Positions 7,813 through 15,497 of a stretch of 64,000 nucleotides of DNA are shown in pieces. The notes beneath the pieces are model-generated. The model was not told the origin of the DNA. It saw only the letters and a program-made list of their open reading frames with translations, and ran no database searches. Numbering within the stretch: position 1 is the first letter of the stretch; each line of letters begins with the position of its first letter. This DNA comes from Candidatus Enterenecus merdae (lineage in GTDB: Bacteria > Bacillota > Clostridia > Oscillospirales > Oscillospiraceae). The stretch covers positions 80,778 to 144,777 of the forward strand of contig DVJZ01000026.1 of the NCBI GenBank assembly GCA_018716385.1, given 5' to 3'. The translations under genes and the position numbers were made by a program.

Positions 7813-9768
7813 TCAGGTCCGTTTGAACTGCTTTTCCAGCTGGGCCCGGGTCAGCTCAATGGCCACCGGCCGGCCGTGGGGGCAGTAGCGCACCTGGCCG
7901 GACAGCACCATTTGGGCCACCGCTTCCAGCTCCTGGGGCCCATTGCGCTGGCCCCCCTTGATGGCCGCCTTGCAGGCCATGGTGTGCAGCAGCTCGTCCC
8001 GGGCCTGGGCCGGGTCGGCCGCGCCGGTGCGGCGGATGCGCCGGGCCAGCTCCACCAGGGCGGGCTCAATCTCCCCCGCGTCCAGATAGTCCGGCGCGGC
8101 GCGCACCGCCAGGGCGTCGGCCCCAAACTCCTCCACCTCAAAGCCAAACTGGGCCAGCAGAGGCAGCCGCTCCAGCAGGATCGCCCGCTCCTCCGGGGCG
8201 GGGGTGAAGCTCACCGGCGCGAGCAGCCGCTGCACCATGGGCTGGTAGTCCTCCGCCTTCAGCCGGTCAAAATTCACCCGTTCGTGGGCCGCGTGCTTGT
8301 CGATGAGCACCACCTTGTCCCCCTGCTCCACCATCACATAGGTACGGAACAACTCCCCCCGCACCTGCCAGCACTCCTCAAGGGCCGGGGCAGAGACCTT
8401 GGGCTCCTGCGGCCCGGAGGCGGGTGGGGCGGGGTAGGGCGGGTCGGGCCTGGTATCGGCAGGCGGAGCTGGGCTGGGCCCGGGCTGGGCCCGGGCTGTC
8501 ACGGCTGCCGGGGCAAAGCAGGCCACCGCCCCGTTCTCTTCCCCCGTCGGGGCATGATGGGGCTGGGACTGGCCGGGCGCAAAGCCGGGTTCCTGGGGCA
8601 GGGGGGTCACCCGGCGCAGCCGGGGCATCGCCGCCCCCGCCGGGCTCCGGCCCGGCTCCTTCTCCACGGCGGGGGGCGGCGTGAGCAGCTGGGCCGGCCC
8701 GCTCCGCAGGGGCAGGACAGTCTGGTTGGGGGTCACCGTGTCCTCCCGGGCCTCCCGCAGCACCGCCTGGGGCCGGCTCTGGTCCCCGCCCAGGGCGGAG
8801 AGCACCCCGTGGTACACCGTGGAAAACACCTGCTGCTCGCTCTGGAACTTCACCTCGGTCTTGGCCGGGTGGACGTTCACATCCACCTCGTTTGGCCGCA
8901 CCGTTAAGTGGATGACGCAGCTGGGGAAACGCCCCACCATCTTCTGATTCTTATAGGCTTCCTCCACCGCCGCCATCATGGTGCGGCTTTTCACATACCG
9001 GCCGTTGACGAAGAAGTGCTGGTAGCTGCGGCTGCCCCGGCAGCAAACGGGCATGGAGGTAAAGCCGGACACGCTCATATTCGGCCCAGAGCCGGCCACC
9101 GGCAGCAGGCCCAGGGCGATGTCCCGGCCCATGACGGCGTAGACCGCGCTCTTAAGCTGCCCGTCCCCGGGGGTGAGCAGTTCCTGCCTCCCATCCCGGA
9201 TGAACTTCACCGACAACTCGGGGTGGGACAGGGCCGCGCGCTGAACCACAGCGAACACCGCCGCCCCCTCCGCCGCGTCCTTCTTCAGGAACTTCTGCCG
9301 GGCGGGGGTGTTGAAAAACAGGTCCCGCACCACCAGGGTGGTGCCCAGGGGACAGCCCGCCTCCTCCTGCCCCAGCACCTTGCCCCCCTCCAGGGTGAGG
9401 GCGGCGCCCAGCTCGGCCTGGGCCGGGCGGGTGAGCAGCTCCACCCGGGACACCGCCGCGATGGCTGCCAGCGCCTCCCCCCGGAATCCCAGGGTGCCGA
9501 TGGCCTCCAGGTCAAACTGATTGGAGATCTTGGAGGTGGCGTGGCGCAGGAAGGCCGTCTGGACCTGATCGGCCGGGATGCCGCAGCCGTCGTCGGTCAC
9601 CCGGATGAAGCTCATCCCCCCGTGGGCGATCTCCACGGTGACGGCGTTGGCCCCGGCGTCGATGGCGTTCTCCATCAACTCCTTGACCACCGAGGCAGGC
9701 CGCTCCACCACCTCACCGGCGGCGATCAGGTCGGCCACATGGGGTTCCAGTTGTCTGATTGCAGGCAT
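7813..9768 (-). CDS. mutL: DNA mismatch repair protein MutL
   Basis: A 651-residue MutL. The N-terminal GHKL ATPase has ELMENAID (residues 30-37), DDGCGI (59-64) and GFRGEAL (94-100), then the NTPARQKF segment. A proline-rich linker of roughly 130 residues joins the C-terminal domain. That domain carries the metal-dependent nicking-endonuclease motif beginning at Asp490 (DKHAAHER), the ACKAAIKGG region, and CPHGRP near the end. An intrinsic endonuclease fits bacteria without MutH. AGGAGG lies six bases before the chosen ATG. It sits downstream of dtd in a replication/repair operon; mutS is separate at 15497-18130. Confidence 0.96.
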   Translation of the reverse strand: MPAIRQLEPHVADLIAAGEVVERPASVVKELMENAIDAGANAVTVEIAHGGMSFIRVTDDGCGIPADQVQTAFLRHATSKISNQFDLEAIGTLGFRGEALAAIAAVSRVELLTRPAQAELGAALTLEGGKVLGQEEAGCPLGTTLVVRDLFFNTPARQKFLKKDAAEGAAVFAVVQRAALSHPELSVKFIRDGRQELLTPGDGQLKSAVYAVMGRDIALGLLPVAGSGPNMSVSGFTSMPVCCRGSRSYQHFFVNGRYVKSRTMMAAVEEAYKNQKMVGRFPSCVIHLTVRPNEVDVNVHPAKTEVKFQSEQQVFSTVYHGVLSALGGDQSRPQAVLREAREDTVTPNQTVLPLRSGPAQLLTPPPAVEKEPGRSPAGAAMPRLRRVTPLPQEPGFAPGQSQPHHAPTGEENGAVACFAPAAVTARAQPGPSPAPPADTRPDPPYPAPPASGPQEPKVSAPALEECWQVRGELFRTYVMVEQGDKVVLIDKHAAHERVNFDRLKAEDYQPMVQRLLAPVSFTPAPEERAILLERLPLLAQFGFEVEEFGADALAVRAAPDYLDAGEIEPALVELARRIRRTGAADPAQARDELLHTMACKAAIKGGQRNGPQELEAVAQMVLSGQVRYCPHGRPVAIELTRAQLEKQFKRT

Positions 9769-9807
9769 AGCGCGCCTCCTTTTGCACATCCGCCCTCCAG
9801 GGCGGGG

Positions 9808-10242
9808 TCACACCTCCAGCAGAATGGTCACCGGGCCGTCGTTCTGGGAGAACACCTGCATATCGGCCCCAAACTCCCCGTGCTCCACCGGGAAGCCCCG
9901 CTGCCGGCACTGCTCCATGAACCGTTCATAGAGGGGGCGGGCCACCTCCGGCCTGGCCGCCCCGGTAAAGCCCGGCCGGCGGGAGGAGGTGTCCGCATAC
10001 AGGGTGAACTGGCTGACCACCAGCAGGCCGCCCCCCACCGCCGCCAGGTTCCGATTCATCTTGCCCAATTCGTCCTCAAAAACCCGCAGGCCGCACACCT
10101 TGTCGGCCATCTTGTCCGCCGTGTCCGGCCCGTCCTGCGGGGCCACCCCCAGCAGCACCAGAAAGCCCTGTTCAATCTGGCCGTTGACCCGGCCGTCAAT
10201 CTCCACCCGGGCCTGCCGCACCCGGGTCACCACCGCGCGCAT
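9808..10242 (-). CDS. dtd: D-aminoacyl-tRNA deacylase
   Basis: A 144-residue DTD of usual length. It hydrolyses D-amino acids (and glycine mischarged on tRNA-Ala) from tRNA. Both family signatures are present: SQFTLYAD at residues 77-84, containing the SQxTL oxyanion-hole motif, and NDGPVT at 134-139, matching NxGPVT. It lies between dnaI and mutL with gaps of about 40 bases, consistent with one leftward operon. Confidence 0.96.
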   Translation of the reverse strand: MRAVVTRVRQARVEIDGRVNGQIEQGFLVLLGVAPQDGPDTADKMADKVCGLRVFEDELGKMNRNLAAVGGGLLVVSQFTLYADTSSRRPGFTGAARPEVARPLYERFMEQCRQRGFPVEHGEFGADMQVFSQNDGPVTILLEV

Positions 10243-10281
10243 CCGCCCGGCCCCCTTTCCGCTTTGTCCTCCTGCCCCGGC

Positions 10282-11286
10282 TCACAGCCCCTTGCGCCGG
10301 ATGTCCTCCCCATAGAAGGTCAGCTCCCGGAACAGCCCCCCGATGCGGGAAACCGTCTGGGCGGCATACCGGTGGGCGATCTGGTCCAGGGACAGGTTGG
10401 TGGAGATGATGGTGTGCCGACCGGCCTGGATACGGCTGTTGACCACCTCGTACAGGGCCTGCTGGGCCATGGGCCCGGTCATCTCGCTGCCCAGGTCGTC
10501 CAGGATCAGCAGCTGGCAGCGCAGGTAGCGCCGGGTGTCCTCCCGGGCCTGGCGCTCCTGCTCCGCATCCCGGGTGAAGCGCCGGGTCTCAAAGGCCGAA
10601 AACAGGTCGATGGCCGTCTCATACACCACCGAGTATCCCCGCCGGGACACCTCCCGGGCGATGCACCCGGACAGGAAGGTCTTGCCCAGCCCGGTGCCCC
10701 CCGACAAAAGTAGGTATTTGAGGGGATAGTCGGGGAACTGCCGGGCAAACCCCTCGCACACCTGCACGATCCGCTTCATCTGCTCCCGGGGGGAGCGCTC
10801 CTCCCCCTGCCAGGGCAGGTCGGAATACACATCCAGCCGGATCTGGTCAAAGGACTGCTCCGGCGTCAGGTTCATCAGCCTGGTCAGGCGCTTAATCTGC
10901 TCCTGGGCGCACAGCTGCCGCAGGCAGCGGCACATCCTGCCCTCGGCCCAGCCCGTGTCGCCGCACAGGGGACAGGCGGGGACATCCTCCAGCTCCTCAG
11001 GGCTGTGGCCCAGCTGCCGCAGCAGCGCGGCCCGGCGCGCCTGCAGCTCCAGATTCTTGCTCCGCACCGCCTGGAGCTCCGGCCCGCCGGCCTCCAGCGG
11101 CTTGCCCGCCGCCGCCAGGTTTGCCAGCTCCAACATCGTGCCCCGCAGCGCCTGGTCCAGCTGGCGCAGCTCCGGCTCCCGCCGGTACAGCTCCTGTTCC
11201 AGCTGGTCCCGGCGCAGGGCCCGGGCCTGCTTTTGGCGCAGCAGCTTCTCGCCGGCCTGGCGCACCACCCCCGGTTCAAAGGCCAT
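10282..11286 (-). CDS. dnaI: DnaI/DnaC-type helicase loader ATPase
   Basis: A 334-residue AAA+ protein. Residues 1-100 are a helical coiled region, residues 105-121 form a zinc-binding cluster (Cys105, 108, 119, 121), and the Walker A GGTGLGKT is at 196-203 with a Walker B LLILDDLG further on. This layout matches Bacillus DnaI, which loads the replicative helicase. The adjacent upstream gene is dnaD, whose product works in the same primosome pathway; the two are six bases apart. DnaC is the E. coli name for the equivalent activity. Confidence 0.92.
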   Translation of the reverse strand: MAFEPGVVRQAGEKLLRQKQARALRRDQLEQELYRREPELRQLDQALRGTMLELANLAAAGKPLEAGGPELQAVRSKNLELQARRAALLRQLGHSPEELEDVPACPLCGDTGWAEGRMCRCLRQLCAQEQIKRLTRLMNLTPEQSFDQIRLDVYSDLPWQGEERSPREQMKRIVQVCEGFARQFPDYPLKYLLLSGGTGLGKTFLSGCIAREVSRRGYSVVYETAIDLFSAFETRRFTRDAEQERQAREDTRRYLRCQLLILDDLGSEMTGPMAQQALYEVVNSRIQAGRHTIISTNLSLDQIAHRYAAQTVSRIGGLFRELTFYGEDIRRKGL

Positions 11287-11292
11287 GTCCCG

Positions 11293-12258
11293 TCACCCCC
11301 CTTCCCCCTGTTGCTGCAAGAATTGATCCAGCCAGTCCGCGTTCTTCCGGATGCGCTCGGCGCTGGGCTGGAAGGTTTCCTCCCCGGCGCGCTTTTTGCC
11401 TCCCTGGCCGCGCTGGGGCGGCCGGTCCTCCCGCTCCACCTGCTGGGCGGTGGTGTAGCCCGCCTGGTGCCAGGACAGCAGGATCCGGTTCATATAGGGC
11501 CAGCTCATCTCCTTCTTCTGATAGACCGTGCGGGCATAGGCCAGGGCGATGAGCTCGTCGCTCAGCCCCAGCTCCACCCAACGCTCGATGTACGCCCGCT
11601 CCTGCTCCACCGCCGGGCGGGGGGTGCTCACCCCAATGGCGGACAGGATCTGCCACTCCCGCTGGTCCACCAGCTCCTGCCGGCGCAGATAGGCCTCCGC
11701 CCGCTCCACCGTGTCCACCCCCAGGCGCTTCCATCGGAAGGCCTCCTTCTGGATCTGGGGCAGCCGGAGGCGCTGGCCGCCGGGCTTGCGCTGCCGCTCC
11801 CGCCGGGCCACATGGCTGGCCAGCAGCAGGATCACCTCCGGAGGCAGGGCCAGATAGTCGTAGATGGTGTACAGGCACTTCAGGTCGTTGTCGGTGAGGG
11901 GGCGGCTGACGATCCGCTCCACCTCCCGGTACAGACCCTGGAAGTCGGGCTCCCGCTCCAGCGCGTCGGCCAGGTCCTTCCGGCTGTACTCCGGGCGCTG
12001 GGGGGCCGGTTCCGGCTCCGGGGCGGCGGGCTCAGGGTCCCGGGGTTGGGCCAGCTCCAGCTTGGCCAGCCGCTGCCAGGCCCGCTCCTCCCGGGCCCGA
12101 TCCCAGCCCAGCTTTTCCCGGGCCTTTTCCGCTGCCCCGCCCCCCTCCAGCAGAGCCAGGTAGAGCAGGGCGGCGTCCCCGTCGCCGGCCTGCACCAGCC
12201 GCCGGGCGGCCTGGGCGGACATGGACAATATTTCGTTGGGCAGCAGCAGTGCGGACAA
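11293..12258 (-). CDS. dnaD: DnaD-domain primosome protein
   Basis: A 321-residue protein with an N-terminal winged-helix-like region (about 1-80), a proline/glutamate-rich linker, and two DnaD-type helical domains (roughly 90-160 and 180-270), the second containing the typical YMNRILLSWHQAGYTT segment. Family knowledge: DnaD remodels DNA at oriC or stalled forks and helps recruit the helicase loader. The start is a TTG, supported by GGGGAGG about eight bases upstream. It is the first gene of the dnaD-dnaI-dtd-mutL operon and has its own promoter. Confidence 0.9.
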   Translation of the reverse strand: MSALLLPNEILSMSAQAARRLVQAGDGDAALLYLALLEGGGAAEKAREKLGWDRAREERAWQRLAKLELAQPRDPEPAAPEPEPAPQRPEYSRKDLADALEREPDFQGLYREVERIVSRPLTDNDLKCLYTIYDYLALPPEVILLLASHVARRERQRKPGGQRLRLPQIQKEAFRWKRLGVDTVERAEAYLRRQELVDQREWQILSAIGVSTPRPAVEQERAYIERWVELGLSDELIALAYARTVYQKKEMSWPYMNRILLSWHQAGYTTAQQVEREDRPPQRGQGGKKRAGEETFQPSAERIRKNADWLDQFLQQQGEGG

Positions 12259-12299
12259 CGCCCCCGCCTCCCCTTTGCAGAGATTCCCGTCAAGGTTTT

Positions 12300-12328
12300 A
12301 TTGTACACGAACGGCCGGGAAATGACAA
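12300..12328 (-). promoter_or_regulatory. Promoter of the dnaD-dnaI-dtd-mutL operon
   Basis: On the minus strand TTGTCA (12328-12323) and TACAAT (12305-12300) are separated by 17 bases, about 40 bases upstream of the dnaD TTG start. Confidence 0.65.
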
Positions 12329-12352
12329 CCGGGAAATCCCCCGGACAGACAC

Positions 12353-12378
12353 AGGCCCCGGTCCGCGGACCGGGGCCT
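12353..12378. terminator. Perfect 26-bp palindrome after the dCMP deaminase gene
   Basis: AGGCCCCGGTCC and its complement meet with almost no loop, eight bases after the deaminase stop codon. No U tract follows on the minus strand, so termination is likely only by position. Confidence 0.4.
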
Positions 12379-12386
12379 GGGATGTA

Positions 12387-12872
12387 TCAAGGCATCTGGG
12401 GCAGGGAGTCGTCTTCGTCCACCCACTCCCGCTGCACGTCCACCACCCGGTATTGGGTGGGGGTGTCCCGGATGACCACCCTGGCGATGCCCGCGTTGAT
12501 GATCAGCCGGCGGCACATGGAGCAGGAGGTGGAGCCGGCAATCAGCTCCCCGGTCATGGGGTTTCGGCAGGCCATGTACAGCGTGGCTCCCAGCACCTCC
12601 CGACGGGAGGCAGAGATGATGGCATTGGCCTCGGCATGGACCGCCCGGCACAGCTCGTAGCGCTCCCCGGAGGGGATGCGCATGACCTCCCGGGTGCAAT
12701 AGCCCAGGTCGACGCAGTTCTTCCTGCCCCGAGGCGCGCCGTTGTAGCCGGTGGACACGATCTCGTCGTGGTTGACCACGATGGCGCCGTAGCTGCGGCG
12801 CAGGCAGGTGGCCCGCTCCAGCACGGTCTGGGCGATGTCCAGGTAGTAGTTCTCTTTATCTATGCGCTCCAT
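12387..12872 (-). CDS. dCMP/deoxycytidylate deaminase family protein
   Basis: A 161-residue zinc deaminase that would convert dCMP to dUMP for thymidylate synthesis. The zinc and catalytic residues are visible: HAE at 79-81 and Cys117/Cys120 in CSMC, with the substrate-binding TGYNGAPRG at 41-49. Length is usual for the family. The ATG follows AAAGGAGA at eight bases; a longer reading from 12956 has no ribosome-binding site. ComEB, a competence-linked member of the same family, is an alternative name. Confidence 0.9.
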   Translation of the reverse strand: MERIDKENYYLDIAQTVLERATCLRRSYGAIVVNHDEIVSTGYNGAPRGRKNCVDLGYCTREVMRIPSGERYELCRAVHAEANAIISASRREVLGATLYMACRNPMTGELIAGSTSCSMCRRLIINAGIARVVIRDTPTQYRVVDVQREWVDEDDSLPQMP

Positions 12873-12910
12873 GGGGGTCTCCTTTCCCGTCGCGGGATGT
12901 GCTCCCCGCC

Positions 12911-12939
12911 AGTATACCAAGTTTTCCCCCTGCGCGCAA
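12911..12939 (-). promoter_or_regulatory. Promoter of the dCMP deaminase gene
   Basis: On the minus strand TTGCGC and TATACT are 17 bases apart, with TG before the -10. The -35 overlaps a 7-bp inverted repeat (CAATGTG 12937-12943, CACATTG 12952-12958) that could be an operator. Confidence 0.5.
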
Positions 12940-12973
12940 TGTGCAAATTCACACATTGTTTACGGATACCCCA

Positions 12974-13002
12974 TTGACGGCGACTTCCTTGGCGATTATC
13001 AT
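12974..13002 (+). promoter_or_regulatory. Promoter of the zinc-ribbon membrane protein gene
   Basis: TTGACG (12974-12979) and TATCAT (12997-13002) are 17 bases apart, 44 bases before the ATG. Confidence 0.7.
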
Positions 13003-13045
13003 AAAGAGTAGACCCACAAAGCCCCTTGCGGGCCCAGGAGGTGAC

Positions 13046-13447
13046 ATGGGGATGATTCGACAGTGGCTAGGCCGCTTTCTGGCGGGGCGCTACGGCATGG
13101 ACCCGTTGAACACGGCCATGTTGACCCTGTGCCTGGTGCTATATGTGGTGTTCCTGTTCGCCCGCCTGCTGGTGCTGGAGGTCTTGGTGCTGGCGCTGAT
13201 GCTGGTCATCCTCTTTCGGATGTTGTCCCGCAATCTGGAGCGCCGGCGGGCCGAAAACGCCAAGTTCCTTCAACTGGCCCGCCCCATCTGCCGGCGCTTC
13301 AAGTCCTGCCGCGCCCGGATGCAGGACCGGGAGCACCGCTACTTCAAATGCCCCAACTGCGGCCAGCAGATGCGGGTTCCACGGGGCAAGGGGCGCATCA
13401 CCGTACACTGCCGCACCTGCGGCGCAACCTTTGAGGAAAAGTGCTGA
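13046..13447 (+). CDS. Small membrane protein with C-terminal zinc ribbon
   Basis: A 133-residue protein of unknown function. It has one or two closely spaced hydrophobic helices (about residues 20-58), a basic helix, and a C-terminal zinc ribbon made of CPNCGQQ (near 107) and CRTCG (near 124). The ribbon would face the cytoplasm if the N-terminus does. AGGAGG is seven bases before the chosen ATG; the longer in-frame reading overlaps the promoter. It is monocistronic and ends in a strong terminator. Similar short zinc-ribbon membrane proteins are common in Oscillospiraceae, but no role is established here. Confidence 0.75.
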   Translation: MGMIRQWLGRFLAGRYGMDPLNTAMLTLCLVLYVVFLFARLLVLEVLVLALMLVILFRMLSRNLERRRAENAKFLQLARPICRRFKSCRARMQDREHRYFKCPNCGQQMRVPRGKGRITVHCRTCGATFEEKC

Positions 13448-13463
13448 ACTGCCACGGGCAATC

Positions 13464-13497
13464 CGGCCCGTCCGCCTGAGGGCGGACGGGCCGTTTT
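13464..13497 (+). terminator. Rho-independent terminator
   Basis: A 13-bp perfect GC-rich stem (13464-13476 with 13481-13493), loop TGAG, then TTTT. It ends the zinc-ribbon gene. Confidence 0.85.
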
Positions 13498-13504
13498 CGC
13501 ACCC

Positions 13505-13930
13505 TTACATCTGGGCAGGGCCGGGGTCCTTGTGGTTGACCGTCACATTGTCCCGGTTCATCTTTTGGCGCAGCAGCAAGAAGTTGGGCATCCCGCCCGC
13601 CGCGCACACCTGCTTGGCCGTCACCTCGGCATAGGGGAAGAGCTGGTGGTAGCACTGCACGTGAAAATCCCGCTTGTCCTCGTCGGTGACCGGGCCGCCT
13701 GTGATGGCAAACACCCCCACAATGTCCACCGAGACGAAGAAGCGGTGGTCCGGCCCGTCACTCTTATCCTTCACGCATTGGTAGAGCTTGGCCACACAGC
13801 GGCTGTTATCCGGAGCATAGCTCACGGAGAAGGAGAAGTTGTTCTCCAGCTGCACCTGGCCGGGCTTGTCCAGCTTGTTGAAAAATTGCAGGTCCTGCAG
13901 CTTATAGGACAGCATGTTCAGTTCCGCCAC
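13505..13930 (-). CDS. SecB-like chaperone domain protein
   Basis: A 141-residue protein that matches the SecB fold pattern. A central beta region (FSVSYAP, HRFFVSVDIVGVFAITGG) is followed by the family hallmark LFPYAEVTAKQVCAAGGMP, a helix that in SecB begins LFPY and ends in a Gly-Pro-type turn. Family knowledge: SecB holds preproteins for SecA in Proteobacteria; Gram-positive relatives are mostly uncharacterised or are toxin-antitoxin chaperones. No toxin or antitoxin gene is adjacent. The best start is a GTG eight bases after AGGAGG; an upstream GTG overlaps that site. Confidence 0.7.
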   Translation of the reverse strand: MAELNMLSYKLQDLQFFNKLDKPGQVQLENNFSFSVSYAPDNSRCVAKLYQCVKDKSDGPDHRFFVSVDIVGVFAITGGPVTDEDKRDFHVQCYHQLFPYAEVTAKQVCAAGGMPNFLLLRQKMNRDNVTVNHKDPGPAQM

Positions 13931-14092
13931 GGCTTGCACCTCCTATCGGTTTGCTCCATTCTACCACATCTGCGCCCCCGGCGCAACCGCCCACGCCCCA
14001 TTGCCAAACGCTCCGGAGCGTGATATCCTGTCAGGGCGACAACCCCCGCGGCAAGCCGTGGGGCAGCTTGCCCTTTCCGAGGTGACCCTGTT

Positions 14093-15463
14093 ATGAACGA
14101 TACCATTGCCGCCATCGCCACCGCCCTGGCCCCCGCCGCCATCGGCATCCTGCGCCTGTCCGGCCCGGACTCCATCGCCGTGCTGGGCCGGGTGTTCACC
14201 CCCACCCACGGCGCGCCTATGGCCCAGCGCCCCGACCGCACCCTGGTCTACGGCGCCCTCCGGGGCCCGGACGGGCAGGTGATCGACCACTGCCTGGCCA
14301 CCGTCTCCCGCGCCCCCCACAGCTACACCGGGGAGGACACCGCCGAACTGCAATGCCATGGCTCTCCCGTGGGGCTGACCCTGGGGCTGGAGGCCCTGTT
14401 TGCCGCCGGCGCCCGGCAGGCCCTGGCCGGGGAGTTCACCCGCCGGGCCTTCCTGGCCGGCAAGCTGGACCTGACCCGCACCGAGGCCATCGCCGACCTC
14501 ATTCACGCCGAGTCCGCCGCCGCCGTCGTCCAGGCCGCCGGCCAGCTGGGCGGGGCCCTGGCCGGGGCCATCGAGGAGATCTACCAGTCCCTCACCGACC
14601 TGCTGGCCCACTTCCACGCGGTGCTGGACTATCCCGACGAGGACATCCAGCCCCTCCAGGCCGCCCACATCGCCGCCACCCTGGCCCAGACGGAGGACAG
14701 GCTGGCACGGCTTGAAGGCAGTTACCGCCGGGGACGGGCGCTGGTGGAGGGGATCCCCTGCGCCATCATCGGCCGGCCCAACGCGGGCAAATCCACCCTG
14801 TTTAACGCCCTGCTGGGCTATGACCGGGCCATCGTCACCCCCACCGCCGGCACCACCCGGGACACAGTGGAGGAACGGTTGAACCTGGGCGGGGTGCTGG
14901 TGCGGCTCATCGACACCGCCGGCCTGCGCCAGGCCGACGACCGGGCCGAGCAACTGGGCATCCAGCGCAGCCACAGTGCGGCGGAGCGGGCGGAGCTCGT
15001 GCTGGCGGTGCTGGACGGCAGCGCCCCCTTGACACCGGAGGATCGGGAGGTGCTGGCCCTGGCCCTGCGCGCCCCCCGGTGCGTGGTCATCCTCAACAAG
15101 GCCGACCTGGCCGGGGACGCCCCCCCGCCCCCCGGCCTGCCCGAGGGGATGCCGGTGGTCCGGCTGTCCGCCCTCACGGGGGCGGGGGTGGACGGGCTGG
15201 AGCGGGCGATGCAGGCGCTCTTCCCTGCGGATCCAGGTCTGCGCCCCGGCTGCCTGCTCACCAACGCCCGGCAGGCCCAAGCCGCCCGGCAGGCCCGGCA
15301 GGCGGTGGGACGGGCCGGGCAGGCCCTGCGGGACGGGCTGCCTCCCGACGCGGTGCTCTCCGACGTGGAGCTGGCCCTGGCCGCCCTGGGGGAGCTCACC
15401 GGCCGGGTGGTGCGGGACGACGTCACCGCCCGCATTTTCCAGCGCTTTTGCGTGGGCAAATAG
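14093..15463 (+). CDS. mnmE: tRNA modification GTPase MnmE
   Basis: A 456-residue MnmE (TrmE). With MnmG it forms cmnm5U/nm5U at the tRNA wobble position. The N-terminal formyl-THF-binding domain (about 1-118) is followed by helical segments and an inserted G domain with GRPNAGKS at 227-234, DTAGLR and NKAD. The protein ends in the family signature FCVGK, whose cysteine is catalytic. It stands alone here; the usual neighbours rnpA, yidC, jag and mnmG are not in this window. Confidence 0.96.
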   Translation: MNDTIAAIATALAPAAIGILRLSGPDSIAVLGRVFTPTHGAPMAQRPDRTLVYGALRGPDGQVIDHCLATVSRAPHSYTGEDTAELQCHGSPVGLTLGLEALFAAGARQALAGEFTRRAFLAGKLDLTRTEAIADLIHAESAAAVVQAAGQLGGALAGAIEEIYQSLTDLLAHFHAVLDYPDEDIQPLQAAHIAATLAQTEDRLARLEGSYRRGRALVEGIPCAIIGRPNAGKSTLFNALLGYDRAIVTPTAGTTRDTVEERLNLGGVLVRLIDTAGLRQADDRAEQLGIQRSHSAAERAELVLAVLDGSAPLTPEDREVLALALRAPRCVVILNKADLAGDAPPPPGLPEGMPVVRLSALTGAGVDGLERAMQALFPADPGLRPGCLLTNARQAQAARQARQAVGRAGQALRDGLPPDAVLSDVELALAALGELTGRVVRDDVTARIFQRFCVGK

Positions 15464-15465
15464 AA

Positions 15466-15497
15466 AAGCAGGCCCCCCGCCGGGGGCCTGCTCTTTT
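15466..15497. terminator. Bidirectional terminator between mnmE and mutS
   Basis: An 11-bp stem (AGCAGGCCCCC with its complement) is flanked by A and T runs on both sides, between two convergent genes; it touches the mutS stop codon. Confidence 0.8.

Noticed and set aside
13931..13939. GTG at 13939 as the start of the SecB-like gene
   Set aside because: It abuts the AGGAGG itself; the GTG at 13930 has the correct eight-base spacing.
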